Shown: piece by piece, positions 7,649-16,050 of the stretch
Numbering within the stretch: position 1 is the stretch's first letter
Layout: the number at the start of each line of letters is the position of its first letter
Origin: Streptomyces sp. NRRL S-31
GTDB lineage: Bacteria; Actinomycetota; Actinomycetes; Streptomycetales; Streptomycetaceae
Direction of reading: 5' to 3'
DNA length: 64,000 bases
Assembly: GCF_000718775.1 (NCBI RefSeq)
Contig: NZ_JOCB01000017.1
Location: 1 to 64,000, forward strand
Made by a program: the position numbers and the translations under genes
The notes under the pieces: generated by a model
What the model saw: only the letters and a program-made list of their open reading frames with translations
What the model was told of the DNA's origin: nothing
The model's database searches: none

Positions 7649-9241
7649 TCAGTCGGTGGGCAGCAGGACGCCCGGATTGAGCAGGCCGTCCGGGTCCAGG
7701 CGGCGCTTGACGGCGCGCAGGGCCGCGACGCCGAGCGGGCCGGCCTCGCGGACGTACCAGTCGCGGTGGTCGGTGCCGACCCCGTGGTGGTGGGAGATGG
7801 TGCCGCCGGCGGCCAGCACCGCCTCGTTGGCGGCGTGCTTGGCGGGCGTCCAGTGGGCCACCGGGTCCTCGCCCTGGGCGCTGACGACGGTGAAGTACAG
7901 GGAGGCGCCGTTCTCGTAGACGTGGGAGATGTGGCACATCACCAGCGGCGGGGTGCCGGCCCGGGTGAGGGTGTCGGTCAGGGCGGTGCGGACGGCCGTG
8001 TACAGGTCGGGGACGCGGGACCAGAAGGCGGCGGTCTCCAGCGTCTCGGCGAAGGCGCCGACGTCCAGCAGGGCGTCGCGCAGGTAGGGCGCGGAGTAGC
8101 GGCCGTGCGCCCAGCGTTCGCCGGGTTCGGTGCCGACCGGGGTGCCGCCGCACTCCGTCAGGACGGCCGCCGCCCGCTCGCGGCGGTACGCCGTGTCCTC
8201 GGCCGTCCCCTCGTACCCGGTGATCGCCTGGCAACCGGCGCCGCCCTGCGCGAGACCGGCGCCGATCGCGTCGGGCTGGGCGAGGCCGATGAGCGTCTCG
8301 GTCTCGTCGGACAGGCGCAGCACGGTCGGCCGGGGCCCGTCCTGGGCGAGCCGGCGCAGTGCTGCGGTGCCCTCCTCGAAGGAGCCGAACCGCCAGCCCT
8401 CGTAGACCCGGACCGCGGGCAGCGGGCGGACGCGCACGGTGACGGAGGTGATGACGCCGAAGGCGCCCTCGGAGCCGAGGACGAGCTGGCGCAGGTCGGG
8501 ACCGGCGGCCGAGCGGGGGGCGCGGCCGGTCTCCAGAGTGCCCTCGGGGGTGGCGAGGGTGAGGCCGAGCACCATCTCGTCGAAGCGGCCGTATCCGGCG
8601 GACGCCTGTCCGCTGGAGCGGGCGGCGGCGAAGCCGCCGATGGTGGCCCATTCGAAGGACTGCGGGAAGTGGCCCAGGGTGAAGCCGTGTTCGGCGAGCA
8701 GGGCCTCGGCCTCGGGGGCGCGCAGGCCGGGTTGGAGGACGGCGGTGCGGGAGACGGGGTCCAGGTCGAGCAGGCCGTTCATGCGGCGCAGGTCGAGGGC
8801 GATGAACGCGCCGCGCCGCGGGGCGAGTCCGCCGACCACCGAGGTGCCGCCGCCGAAGGGGACGACGGCCAGGCCGTGCCCGGCGCAGGCGCGCAGTACG
8901 GCGAGGACCTCGTCGTGCGTGGCGGGCAGGACGACGGCCTGGGGTACGTCCGTGACGTCGCCGGCGCGGATGCGCAGCAGGTCGGGGGTGGACTTGCCGC
9001 GGGTGTGCCGGATCCGGCTCCCGGGGTCCGTGCGGACGTGCCGTTCGCCGCCGACGGCCTCGGCGAGCGCCGCCAGGGCGGCGGGTCCCGCGGTGGTGGC
9101 GGGGAGCCTGAGGTCGTCCGGGCCGAGCGCCGGGGTGGTGCGCGGCTTGACGCCGAGCAGGTCGCGCAGCAGGCCGGTCACCGTGCCGGGGAGCGGAGCC
9201 GCCTTGGCCGGGTCGCCCCAGCCGTTCCACAGCATGTCCAT
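7649..9241 (-). CDS. FAD-linked oxidase, alkyl-DHAP-synthase-like
   Basis: A 530-residue flavoprotein of the VAO/PCMH family, closest in pattern to alkyldihydroxyacetonephosphate synthase. The FAD-binding segment VVPFGGGTSVVGGL is near residues 135-150, the FAD-oxidase C domain follows, and the characteristic HHHGVGTDHRDWY motif is near the C-terminus. In eukaryotes this enzyme exchanges an acyl for an alkyl chain on DHAP to start ether lipids; bacterial homologues may make ether-linked or related glycerophosphates. Two in-frame ATGs exist (9241, 9235); 9241 follows GAGGA by about 10 nt. Divergent from the TetR gene. Confidence 0.82.
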   Translation of the reverse strand: MDMLWNGWGDPAKAAPLPGTVTGLLRDLLGVKPRTTPALGPDDLRLPATTAGPAALAALAEAVGGERHVRTDPGSRIRHTRGKSTPDLLRIRAGDVTDVPQAVVLPATHDEVLAVLRACAGHGLAVVPFGGGTSVVGGLAPRRGAFIALDLRRMNGLLDLDPVSRTAVLQPGLRAPEAEALLAEHGFTLGHFPQSFEWATIGGFAAARSSGQASAGYGRFDEMVLGLTLATPEGTLETGRAPRSAAGPDLRQLVLGSEGAFGVITSVTVRVRPLPAVRVYEGWRFGSFEEGTAALRRLAQDGPRPTVLRLSDETETLIGLAQPDAIGAGLAQGGAGCQAITGYEGTAEDTAYRRERAAAVLTECGGTPVGTEPGERWAHGRYSAPYLRDALLDVGAFAETLETAAFWSRVPDLYTAVRTALTDTLTRAGTPPLVMCHISHVYENGASLYFTVVSAQGEDPVAHWTPAKHAANEAVLAAGGTISHHHGVGTDHRDWYVREAGPLGVAALRAVKRRLDPDGLLNPGVLLPTD

Positions 9242-9260
9242 TGAACGGTCGTCCTCACAG

Positions 9261-9310
9261 GTCGGTACGGGTCGGTACGGGTCGGCGTGGGTCGGCGTGG
9301 GTCGGTGTGG
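9261..9310. repeat. Five tandem 10-bp repeats in a divergent promoter region
   Basis: The unit GTCGGYRYGG recurs at 9261, 9271, 9281, 9291 and 9301 (GTCGGTACGG twice, GTCGGCGTGG twice, GTCGGTGTGG once). Ten base pairs is about one helical turn, so all copies face the same side of the DNA. The array sits between the flavoprotein start and the TetR promoter. Confidence 0.85.
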
Positions 9311-9354
9311 TCGGCACGCGCGGCTCGGCTGCGGTCCCTCCGGGGCCGGACCAC

Positions 9355-9411
9355 TTCCGTCCCGCCCTCGGGGCGTTACACTGTGACACATGACGCCTAT
9401 TCGTCACAACG
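9355..9411 (+). promoter_or_regulatory. Promoter/operator of the TetR-glpD operon, probably leaderless
   Basis: TACACT at 9377-9382 is only 7 nt from the ATG at 9390, with TTCCGT 16 nt upstream as -35. There is no Shine-Dalgarno sequence, so the transcript probably begins at or next to the start codon. TGTGAC and GTCACA form inverted half-sites across the start region (about 9383-9409), a plausible autoregulatory TetR operator. Confidence 0.5.
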
Positions 9412-9989
9412 GTTCGGACAGTGATCCCGTGCTCGACGCGGCACGCGACTGTGTGCTGGCCGTCGGCGTACGCCGCACCACCCTCGCCGACGTGGCCCGT
9501 CGCGCCGGTGTCTCCCGGATGACGCTGTACCGGCGCTGGCCGGACCTGCGGACCCTGGTGGGCGACCTGATGACCCGGGAGTGGATCGGCGTGGCCACCC
9601 GGGCCATACCGGAGCCCGCGCCCGGCGTCGACACCCGCGCCCGGATCGTGGACGGGTTGGTCGCCGGGGTCGAGGCGTTCCGGGCACACCCCCTTTTCGG
9701 CAAGATCGTCGACGTCGATCCGGAACTGCTGCTGCCGTACGTGCTCGACCGGCGCGGCGCCAGCCAGGAGGCGCTGCTGGCGCTGCTGGGCGACGCGCTG
9801 CGCGAGGGCCACGCGGACGGCTCCGTCCGCCCCGGCCACACCGAACGGCAGGCCCGCGCCCTGCTGCTGACCGTGCAGTCCTTCACCCTGTCCCTGCGCA
9901 CGATGACCGACGAGGACGATCCGGAACTGGACTCCGCCGCGTTCCTCGGTGAACTGCGCACCCTTCTGGAGAGGACCCTGACGCCATGA
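9390..9989 (+). CDS. TetR-family transcriptional regulator
   Basis: A 199-residue regulator. The N-terminal helix-turn-helix is clear (LDAARDCVLAVGVRRTTLADVARRAGVSRMTLYRRW, residues about 14-50), followed by an all-helical ligand domain. Its stop overlaps the GlpD start by 4 nt (ATGA), so the two are translationally coupled. Synteny with mycobacterial Rv2250c (TetR between glpD1 and the alkyl-DHAP-synthase homologue) suggests it controls this lipid cluster. The ligand is unknown. Confidence 0.85.
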   Translation: MTPIRHNGSDSDPVLDAARDCVLAVGVRRTTLADVARRAGVSRMTLYRRWPDLRTLVGDLMTREWIGVATRAIPEPAPGVDTRARIVDGLVAGVEAFRAHPLFGKIVDVDPELLLPYVLDRRGASQEALLALLGDALREGHADGSVRPGHTERQARALLLTVQSFTLSLRTMTDEDDPELDSAAFLGELRTLLERTLTP

Positions 9990-11569
9990 GCCACACCGAG
10001 GCCGCACCCGGCTCGTCCCTCGACGCACACCGGCGCGGCCGGGAACTGGCCGAGGCCACGGACGGCCGGGTGGCCGACCTCCTGGTCGTCGGGCTCGGCG
10101 CCACGGGGGCGGGAGCCGCGCTGGACGCGGCGGCCCGCGGACTGGACGTCGTCGCGGTGGACGCCCACGACCTGGCCTTCGGCACCTCCCGCTGGAGTTC
10201 GAAGCTGATCCACGGCGGGCTGCGCTACCTGGCCTCCGCGCAGTTCGACGTCGCCCACGAGAGCGCGGTCGAACGCGGGGTGCTGATGACCCGCACGGCC
10301 CCGCACCTGGTGGCCGCCCAGCCGTTCGTGCTGCCGCTGACCCCGCTGGTGTCCCGGGCGCAGGCCTCGCTGGCGTGGGCCGGGTTCCGGGCCGGGGACG
10401 TGCTGCGGCTGGCCGCCCGCACCCCGCGTCAGGTGCTGCCCGCGCCGCGGCGGCTGTCGGGGACGGAGGCCCGGCACCTGGCGCCCTCGGTCCGCCCGGC
10501 CGGGCTGCGCGGCGGGCTGCTGTCCTGGGACGGCAAGGTGACCGACGACGCCCGTCTGGTGACCGCCCTCGCCCGGACGGCCGCCGCGCACGGCGCCCGG
10601 GTGCTGACCCGGATGCGCGCGCTGGAGGTGACCGGCGCGGGCGCCCGCGTCCGGGACGAACTCACCGGCGCGGAAGGCGAGATCAGGGCGCGTGCCGTGA
10701 TCAACGCCGCCGGGGTGTGGGCGGGCACCCTCGTCGACGGCATCCGCGTGCGCCCGTCCCGGGGCACCCACCTGGTGCTGCGCTCGGAGCGGCTCGGCGC
10801 CCTGCCGGCCGGTCTGCACGTCCCGATCCCCGGGGAGACCAACCGCTTCGTGCTGGTCCTGCCCCAGGGGGACGGCCGGGTCTACGTCGGTCTCACCGAC
10901 GAGCCGGTCGACGGCGGCATCCCGGACGTGCCGGACGTCCCCGAGACGGACATCGGCTTCCTGCTCGACGTGCTCGGCTCGGTGCTGGACACCCCTGTAG
11001 CCCGGGACGAGGTCGTCGGCGCCTTCGCCGGGCTGCGTCCCCTGCTGGACACCTCCGGGCACGACGGCCGGGACGGCGGGCCGGCCCGCACCTCCGACAT
11101 CTCCCGCCGGCACGCGGTGCTCACCTCGCCCGACGGTGTCACCACCGTGGTCGGCGGCAAGCTCACCACCTACCGGCGGATGGCGCAGGACGCCGTGGAC
11201 GCCGCGGCCGGGGCGGGGGGGCTGCGCACCGGCCCCTCCCCCACCGCCGCGCTGCCGCTGGCCGGTGCCGCGGGCCCCGGCCGGCTGCAAGCGCTGCCCG
11301 TGCCCCGCCGTCTCGTCCGGCGCTACGGCAGCGAGGCCGTGGCCGTGCACGCCCTCGCCGCCGGGGATCCCGCCCTGGCCGAGCCCGTCCTGCCCGGCCA
11401 CCCCGTCACCCGGGCCGAACTGCTCTGGGCGGTCCGGCACGAGGGCGCGCTGGACGAGTCGGACCTGCTGGACCGCCGCACCCGGATCGGCCTGGTCCCG
11501 CAGGACCGCGCCGCGGCGCTCCCCGTGGCCCGGGAGATGCTGGAGCGGGCGGCGGCCGTACGTCCCTGA
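9986..11569 (+). CDS. glpD: FAD-dependent glycerol-3-phosphate dehydrogenase
   Basis: A 527-residue flavoenzyme that oxidises glycerol-3-phosphate to DHAP and passes electrons to the respiratory quinone pool. The dinucleotide-binding motif VVGLGATGAGAALDAAARG is at about residues 33-51, the GTSRWSSKLIHGGLRYL signature of GlpD follows, and the C-terminal DAO_C domain is present (HEGALDESDLLDRRTRIGL). It is coupled to the TetR gene by overlap. Together with the divergent alkyl-DHAP-synthase-like enzyme it links DHAP/G3P balance to lipid head-group chemistry. Confidence 0.9.
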   Translation: MSHTEAAPGSSLDAHRRGRELAEATDGRVADLLVVGLGATGAGAALDAAARGLDVVAVDAHDLAFGTSRWSSKLIHGGLRYLASAQFDVAHESAVERGVLMTRTAPHLVAAQPFVLPLTPLVSRAQASLAWAGFRAGDVLRLAARTPRQVLPAPRRLSGTEARHLAPSVRPAGLRGGLLSWDGKVTDDARLVTALARTAAAHGARVLTRMRALEVTGAGARVRDELTGAEGEIRARAVINAAGVWAGTLVDGIRVRPSRGTHLVLRSERLGALPAGLHVPIPGETNRFVLVLPQGDGRVYVGLTDEPVDGGIPDVPDVPETDIGFLLDVLGSVLDTPVARDEVVGAFAGLRPLLDTSGHDGRDGGPARTSDISRRHAVLTSPDGVTTVVGGKLTTYRRMAQDAVDAAAGAGGLRTGPSPTAALPLAGAAGPGRLQALPVPRRLVRRYGSEAVAVHALAAGDPALAEPVLPGHPVTRAELLWAVRHEGALDESDLLDRRTRIGLVPQDRAAALPVAREMLERAAAVRP

Positions 11570-11589
11570 TCCGGGCCGCTCCGACACGG

Positions 11590-11712
11590 GCCGAGGCCAC
11601 ACCGGCCCCGCCGGCCCGCTCCCACACCCGCTCCCCGGGGACGGCCGAGGCCACACCAGCCCCGCCAGCCCGCTCCCCGGGGACGGCCGAGGCCACACCA
11701 GCCCCGCCGCCA
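11590..11712. repeat. Imperfect direct repeats (about 43 bp) after glpD
   Basis: The segment GCCGAGGCCACACCRGCCCC followed by GCCRGCCCGCTCCCC recurs at about 11590, 11644 and 11687. The first copy contains an 11-bp insertion. The repeats fill most of the 260-bp gap between the convergent glpD and WGR genes. They show no hairpin and no open gene. Confidence 0.7.
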
Positions 11713-11808
11713 CCCCACTCCCGCACCCGCCCCGGAGTCGGGCGGGGCCGCCGCCCGCGGCGAGGGCGCACCGCCCCTCGCCCGGCGACCGGACGCGCGG
11801 CCCCGTCG

Positions 11809-11853
11809 GAGCAGGCGCCGGATGTCGCCTCAGAGCAGGCGCCGGATGTCGCC
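11809..11853. repeat. 21-bp duplication across the WGR-gene stop codon
   Basis: The same 21 bp occurs at 11809-11829 and 11833-11853, separated only by the stop-codon triplet (TCA on the plus strand). The last codons of the protein (GDIRRLL) are thus repeated immediately after its stop. This looks like a recent small tandem duplication. Confidence 0.8.
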
Positions 11854-13281
11854 GCGGACGCGGTAGAAGCCGCCCGCCGAGGGGTGCAGGGCGTCCACGA
11901 CGTACCGAGCGCCGGGCTCCCGTATCGCGCGCGGGAACTGGACGTTCCAGGAGGTGTCGTAGCCGTCCGAGACTACGTGCACCCGCAGCCGGCCGCTCTC
12001 CTGGACGCACTCGACCACCACCGCCCCGGCGGGCGCACGGTCGACCGTGGCCACCGCGGCGACGGCCGTGGCCGGGGCGTACGTGGGCAGCGCGGCGGCG
12101 AGCTTGACGTCCCGCACCGCCGGCACGGTGCCCTGCTGGGCCGCGGAGACGGCCGCCTCGCCGGCGTCGACGCACACCAGGGAACCGTCGGTGGTGACCA
12201 GGTACAACCGCTCGTCGCGGTACTGCATCGACAGCGCCGAGCCGCTGCCCGTGCCGAGCTTCCACAGCCGCCGCCCTTCGCGGTCGAAGCAGTAGACCGA
12301 GGAGGCCGCGTCCCCGGCGAAGACGAACCGGCCGCCGGGCGAGGTGGCGCACGAGTACACCGGGCCGTCGCAGGCGTACGTCACCTCGATGGCGCCGGTG
12401 TCCTTCGACAGCCGCTGGACCACGCGGTGCGCGGTGCCCGCGTACACCGCGTCCCGCTCCTGCCACCCGAAGAGCACCCCGCCCTTGGTGGGGGTGTGCC
12501 ACAACTCGCCGCCGCCGTCCGGCGCGTAGGCGGTCACGCCCCGGAGGTGCCCGTGGTAGACGGCCCGGTCGTCGGCGCGGACCATCCAGGCGTGCTCGCC
12601 CTGGCTGCGGCGGGACCACTGGTGTTCGTCCTCGTGGTCGATGACGGTGAGCCTGCCCTGGCGGTCGGAGACGTCCAGGACGCCCTCGTGGATGTCCAGC
12701 CAGAAGATGTCGACGTCGGCGGCGATGTCGTAGGCGGCGAAGGGCAGTTTGGAGGAGAGGTCGTAGACCGTGCCGTTGTCGCAGCCGGCGTAGATCCAGA
12801 AGTCGTCGGCGACCAGGCACTTGACGCCGTCCGGCAGGCTGAAGCGGGCCAGGACGGCGCCCTCGTGGTCCAGGGTGTACACGTCACCGGCCTGGTTCCC
12901 GACCCAGCAGCGCTCGTCGTCGACATGGATGCCGAACGCGGCGGAGCCGGTGCGGAACCGCCACAGCACCGGTGCAACGGCACGGGCGGTGGACGGGGCC
13001 GAACTGACCTGACGGCGGGTCACCGCACGGGGCGCGCGCTGCCCCCGGATGGCCGGCGCGTAGCCCTTGCGGACCTTCTCGCCGACCTTCCTCTCGGCGG
13101 CGGCCCGCGCCTTGTCCTCGGTCGCGAACGTCGTCGTCTGCGTCTGCCCGGCGGCGCCGATCCTGCCGTACCGCACCGTCACCACTCGGCCGTCGACCGT
13201 GACCTCGTAGAACTTGTGGGCGCCGCCGCCCTCCTGCGACAGCTCCAGGTACGTCGTCGACACCGCGGACACCGTGGACAT
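11830..13281 (-). CDS. WGR-domain protein with C-terminal beta-propeller
   Basis: A 483-residue soluble protein. Residues about 10-75 form a WGR domain (KFYEVTVDGRVVTVRYGRIGAAGQ ..., FATEDKARAAAERKVGEKVRKGY), a nucleic-acid-binding module known from PARPs and some bacterial proteins. The rest (about 105-480) is a repeated propeller of PQQ/WD type, with blades such as RCWVGNQAGDVYTLDHEG and RFVFAGDAASSVYCFDREG. No catalytic domain is present. The combination suggests a DNA-associated scaffold or sensor, but the function is unknown. The gene is transcribed towards glpD. Confidence 0.8.
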   Translation of the reverse strand: MSTVSAVSTTYLELSQEGGGAHKFYEVTVDGRVVTVRYGRIGAAGQTQTTTFATEDKARAAAERKVGEKVRKGYAPAIRGQRAPRAVTRRQVSSAPSTARAVAPVLWRFRTGSAAFGIHVDDERCWVGNQAGDVYTLDHEGAVLARFSLPDGVKCLVADDFWIYAGCDNGTVYDLSSKLPFAAYDIAADVDIFWLDIHEGVLDVSDRQGRLTVIDHEDEHQWSRRSQGEHAWMVRADDRAVYHGHLRGVTAYAPDGGGELWHTPTKGGVLFGWQERDAVYAGTAHRVVQRLSKDTGAIEVTYACDGPVYSCATSPGGRFVFAGDAASSVYCFDREGRRLWKLGTGSGSALSMQYRDERLYLVTTDGSLVCVDAGEAAVSAAQQGTVPAVRDVKLAAALPTYAPATAVAAVATVDRAPAGAVVVECVQESGRLRVHVVSDGYDTSWNVQFPRAIREPGARYVVDALHPSAGGFYRVRGDIRRLL

Positions 13282-13338
13282 GGCAGACCCCTCCCCCAGA
13301 CGGACCCGCGGCCGTTCCGGCGGGCCTCCGACTGCTGA

Positions 13339-13800
13339 TCACCGTAGGGGCACCCACTGACAATCGACCGCGGGAGCGGAGGTTGGACGGTCAGCGGCGG
13401 GCGGACGGCCGTGGGCGGGCGGGCCGGGCCACCGCCGGTCCCCTCGTCCGCCGTCCGGCCGCAGGGCGTCCATCCCGCCAGGGAGTCGGCGCGGACAGCC
13501 GAGGGCCGGCACGGCCGGGGAGCCCTCGCCCCCGACGCCGGCCTCCGTGGGGGCCCAGGTGTCCGGCGCGATGCGGATGGCTTCCGCAGCCCCGGGAACA
13601 GGCCGGCCCCTGGCTCGGCCGCCTCCGGCAGTGCCCGCCACCGGTCGGCGCACGTCCGCGAGCAGCGGGCTCACCGCGTCCTGCCTGGAGCGGAAGTAGC
13701 GGTGGACGGTCCGCAGCGCGACGCCCGCGTGGCGGGCGATCTCCTCGGCGGTGGCCGGCGGGCGGCCCCTGGGCGGCGAGCCGGACAGCGGAGCCCAGGT
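13339..13800 (-). pseudogene. TetR-family regulator remnant
   Basis: On the minus strand, around 13770-13670, an open frame reads TAEEIARHAGVALRTVHRYF followed by RSRQDAVSPLLADVRR. This is an unmistakable TetR helix-turn-helix second half. The first helix should lie further upstream, but that sequence is occupied by the end of the SDR gene in another frame and no start is apparent. Downstream, the frame continues to 13339 as Pro/Gly/Arg-rich sequence unlike a TetR ligand domain. I read it as a decayed regulator. It probably once controlled the adjacent SDR gene, whose twin operators persist. Confidence 0.55.
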
Positions 13801-13813
13801 CTCGGGGACGGGC

Positions 13814-14518
13814 CTAGAGGGACAGCTGGGGGTAGAGCCCTGTGAGGTCCCCGGAGAGGGCCGCCTTGACCCGCCGGCTGACGTCGTCCGCCAGCACCTC
13901 GTGGGCCCCGGACTCGACGCCGTCGAGCGCGAGCGCGGCGACGTCCCAGGGCGCGGACTTGGGCGCGTCCACGTCGGCGGCCATCTCGGTGTCGATGTAG
14001 CCGACGTGCAGGCCGGTCACCCCGATGCCCCGCGGGGCCAGCTCCAGGCGCAGGGAGTTCGTCTGGGACCACAGGGCCGCCTTGGTGGCGCTGTAGGAGC
14101 CGGCGACACCGAGCCAGGAGAGCACGGAGTGGACGTTGAGGAGGTGCCCGCCGCCGTTCGCCTCGACGATCGGCACGAAGGCCCGGGTGACCAGCAGCGG
14201 TCCGAAGAAGTTGGTCTCGAACTCGCGGCGTACGTCGTCGAGGGGGGCGTCCAGGAAGGAGTGCGCGCCGAGCGAGACGCCGGCGTTGTTGACCAGGACG
14301 GTGACGTCCCGCGCCCGTGCCGCCGCGGCCTGGACGGACCGGGGGTCGGTGACCTCCAGCGCGAGGGGTACGGCGTCGGGGTGCGTGACGGCTCGCGGGT
14401 CACGGGCCGTCGCGTACACCTTGGCGGCGCCCCGGGCGTACAGCTCCTCCACCAGCGCCCCGCCCAGCCCGCGGCTGCCGCCGGTGACCAGTGCCACCGA
14501 GTTCTTGATCGACGTCAT
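13814..14518 (-). CDS. Short-chain dehydrogenase/reductase
   Basis: A 234-residue classical SDR. The NADP-binding TGGSRGLG loop is at the N-terminus, NNAG at about residue 86, catalytic Ser in HSVLSW and the YSATK catalytic pair at about 147-151. Substrate is not predictable. The ATG at 14518 follows GGAGG by 6 nt. Two ACCGATCGGT palindromes immediately upstream are typical TetR-family operators, so expression is probably induced by a small ligand, perhaps through the now-degenerate regulator beside it. Confidence 0.88.
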   Translation of the reverse strand: MTSIKNSVALVTGGSRGLGGALVEELYARGAAKVYATARDPRAVTHPDAVPLALEVTDPRSVQAAAARARDVTVLVNNAGVSLGAHSFLDAPLDDVRREFETNFFGPLLVTRAFVPIVEANGGGHLLNVHSVLSWLGVAGSYSATKAALWSQTNSLRLELAPRGIGVTGLHVGYIDTEMAADVDAPKSAPWDVAALALDGVESGAHEVLADDVSRRVKAALSGDLTGLYPQLSL

Positions 14519-14535
14519 GTCCGCCTCCAGAGGAG

Positions 14536-14576
14536 AAACCGATCGGTTTACCATCACCGTAGACCGATCGGTTTCC
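14536..14576. promoter_or_regulatory. Twin TetR-type operators upstream of the SDR gene
   Basis: AAACCGATCGGTTT at 14536-14549 is a perfect 14-bp palindrome. A second ACCGATCGGT core lies at 14563-14572, flanked by GTTTC. Centres are 25 bp apart. They straddle the expected SDR promoter. Paired palindromes of this exact type are common sites of TetR-family repressors in actinomycetes. Confidence 0.8.
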
Positions 14577-15252
14577 CCGCGGCAAGCGCATGGCGTCCGG
14601 ACTTTGGCAGGGGCTCGGGGAACGCGGCCACAGGTCCGGCGGGAGCGGGCCGCACCGGCGCCGGGACGCCGCTCGCCACCCGCCGCTCGCCATCCGCCGC
14701 TCGCCCGGACGGAGCGGGGCGTCCGGCCGGGGCGTCCGGCCGGCGTCCGACGGAACGGGGAACGGCCCGAGCGCATGGATTGCCGTTCCCCGCCCCGGCC
14801 GGTCGGCACGCCGCCGCTCGTGCGGCCGGGGCGGCGTGCCGGTCCATGGGGACGACCGGCGCGCGTACCGCACCACCGGTCCGGTTCCGACCCTCCGGCA
14901 CCGGCCGGGCGGGGGCCAGCCGGGAGGAGCCGGCCGGGTGAGCCGTACGACGGCCCGCGCCCGCCTCGTCACCGGCCCGGCGCCGCCGGGACCACCGGGG
15001 CAGCCGGGACCACCTGGACCACTTGGACCACCGGGGCAGCCGAGGCAGCACGCCGAGCAACGGGGCCCCACCGGCACCCCGCGCTCACCGGCTCCCCCGT
15101 GCGCACGGCGGGCTCGGCCCGGTTCCCCGCCCCTCGCCCCGCCCCGGCCGCCCGCCTGCGGGAACTCGTGGCACGATGCGAGAAGTTGATGTGCGAAGCT
15201 GTGCCCGGTCGGTGCGGATCGAGGTCGTGCCGGCCGTGGAGAGGAGCTCAGC
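14577..15252. other. Long GC-rich noncoding stretch
   Basis: About 675 bp without a convincing gene on either strand. Candidate frames are Arg/Pro/Gly-rich shadows with no domain. Around 14975-15055 a run of GGACCACC-type repeats gives a short Gly-Pro-Pro frame. The last 70 bp presumably contain the promoter of the methyltransferase gene. Confidence 0.6.
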
Positions 15253-16050
15253 GTGACAGAGGCCGGCTTCGAGGCCGTGAACATCGACACCAGCAGACCG
15301 CACCCCGCCCGCATCTACGACTACCTCCTGGGCGGCAAGGACAACTACGAGGTGGACCAGGAGGCGGGCGACCGGCTCGCCGCCGCGGCGCCCGAGGCGC
15401 GGATCGGCGTGCGGGCCAACCGCGCGTTCCTCCAGCGCGCCGTCCGGTACGTCGTGGGCAGCGGGGTCCGGCAGATCCTGGACATCGGCACCGGTCTGCC
15501 CACGTCGCCGAACGTGCACGAGGTCGCGCAGCAGGTGGCGCCCGACGTCCGCGTGGCCTACGTCGACAACGACCCGATCGTCGCCGCGCATGGCAACGCC
15601 CTGCTCAGCCGGTCCGGTACGACCCGCATCGTCCTCGGCGACCTGCGCGATCCGCGGACCGTCCTGGACCACCCCGACGTCCGGCAGCTCATCGACTTCG
15701 AGCAGCCGGTCGCCCTGCTCCTCGTCGCCATCCTGCACTTCCTCTCCGAGGCGGACCGGCCCGCCGAGATCGTCGCCGCCCTGCGCGACGCGCTGCCCGC
15801 CGGCAGCTTCCTGGTGCTCTCGCACGCCACGGGCGACTTCGCCGACCGCTCGGACGCCCAGGCCGTCTACACCAACGCGACCGCGTCCCTGAACCTGCGC
15901 ACCCGCGCCCAGGTGGAGCGGTTCTTCGACGGTTTCGAGCTGGTCGAACCGGGCCTGGCGCAGGTGCCCTTCTGGCGCCCGGACACCCCGCCGCCGCCCC
16001 GGTCCGACGAGATCGGCTTCTACGGCGGCGTGGCCCGCAGGACGCCCTGA
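15253..16050 (+). CDS. SAM-dependent methyltransferase (DUF574 family)
   Basis: A 265-residue protein of the actinomycete-specific DUF574 (Methyltransf_19) family. The family hallmark RPHPARIYDYLLGGKDNYEVD is at residues about 15-35, SAM motif I LDIGTGLPT at about 76-84, and a C-terminal FFDGFELVEPGLAQVPFWRP. Streptomyces carry many paralogues, often near conservon or regulatory genes; substrates are unknown. The GTG at 15253 follows GGAG by 8 nt. It appears monocistronic. Confidence 0.88.
   Translation: MTEAGFEAVNIDTSRPHPARIYDYLLGGKDNYEVDQEAGDRLAAAAPEARIGVRANRAFLQRAVRYVVGSGVRQILDIGTGLPTSPNVHEVAQQVAPDVRVAYVDNDPIVAAHGNALLSRSGTTRIVLGDLRDPRTVLDHPDVRQLIDFEQPVALLLVAILHFLSEADRPAEIVAALRDALPAGSFLVLSHATGDFADRSDAQAVYTNATASLNLRTRAQVERFFDGFELVEPGLAQVPFWRPDTPPPPRSDEIGFYGGVARRTP

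Noticed and set aside
6621..9230. Long minus-strand frame continuous with the Nudix-like gene
   Set aside because: Upstream of the ATG at 6620 it is only an Arg/Pro-rich shadow of the DAG-kinase and flavoprotein genes. The Nudix-like protein has its own ribosome-binding site.
9404..12820. 1138-codon open frame on the minus strand
   Set aside because: It runs antisense to TetR and glpD and through the WGR gene in another frame; composition is Arg/Gly/Pro-rich. It is a product of high GC3, not a gene.
14975..15055. Short collagen-like Gly-Pro-Pro frame
   Set aside because: About seven Gly-X-Y triplets arise from GGACCACC-type repeats in a noncoding stretch; there is no start with a ribosome-binding site and no flanking domain.
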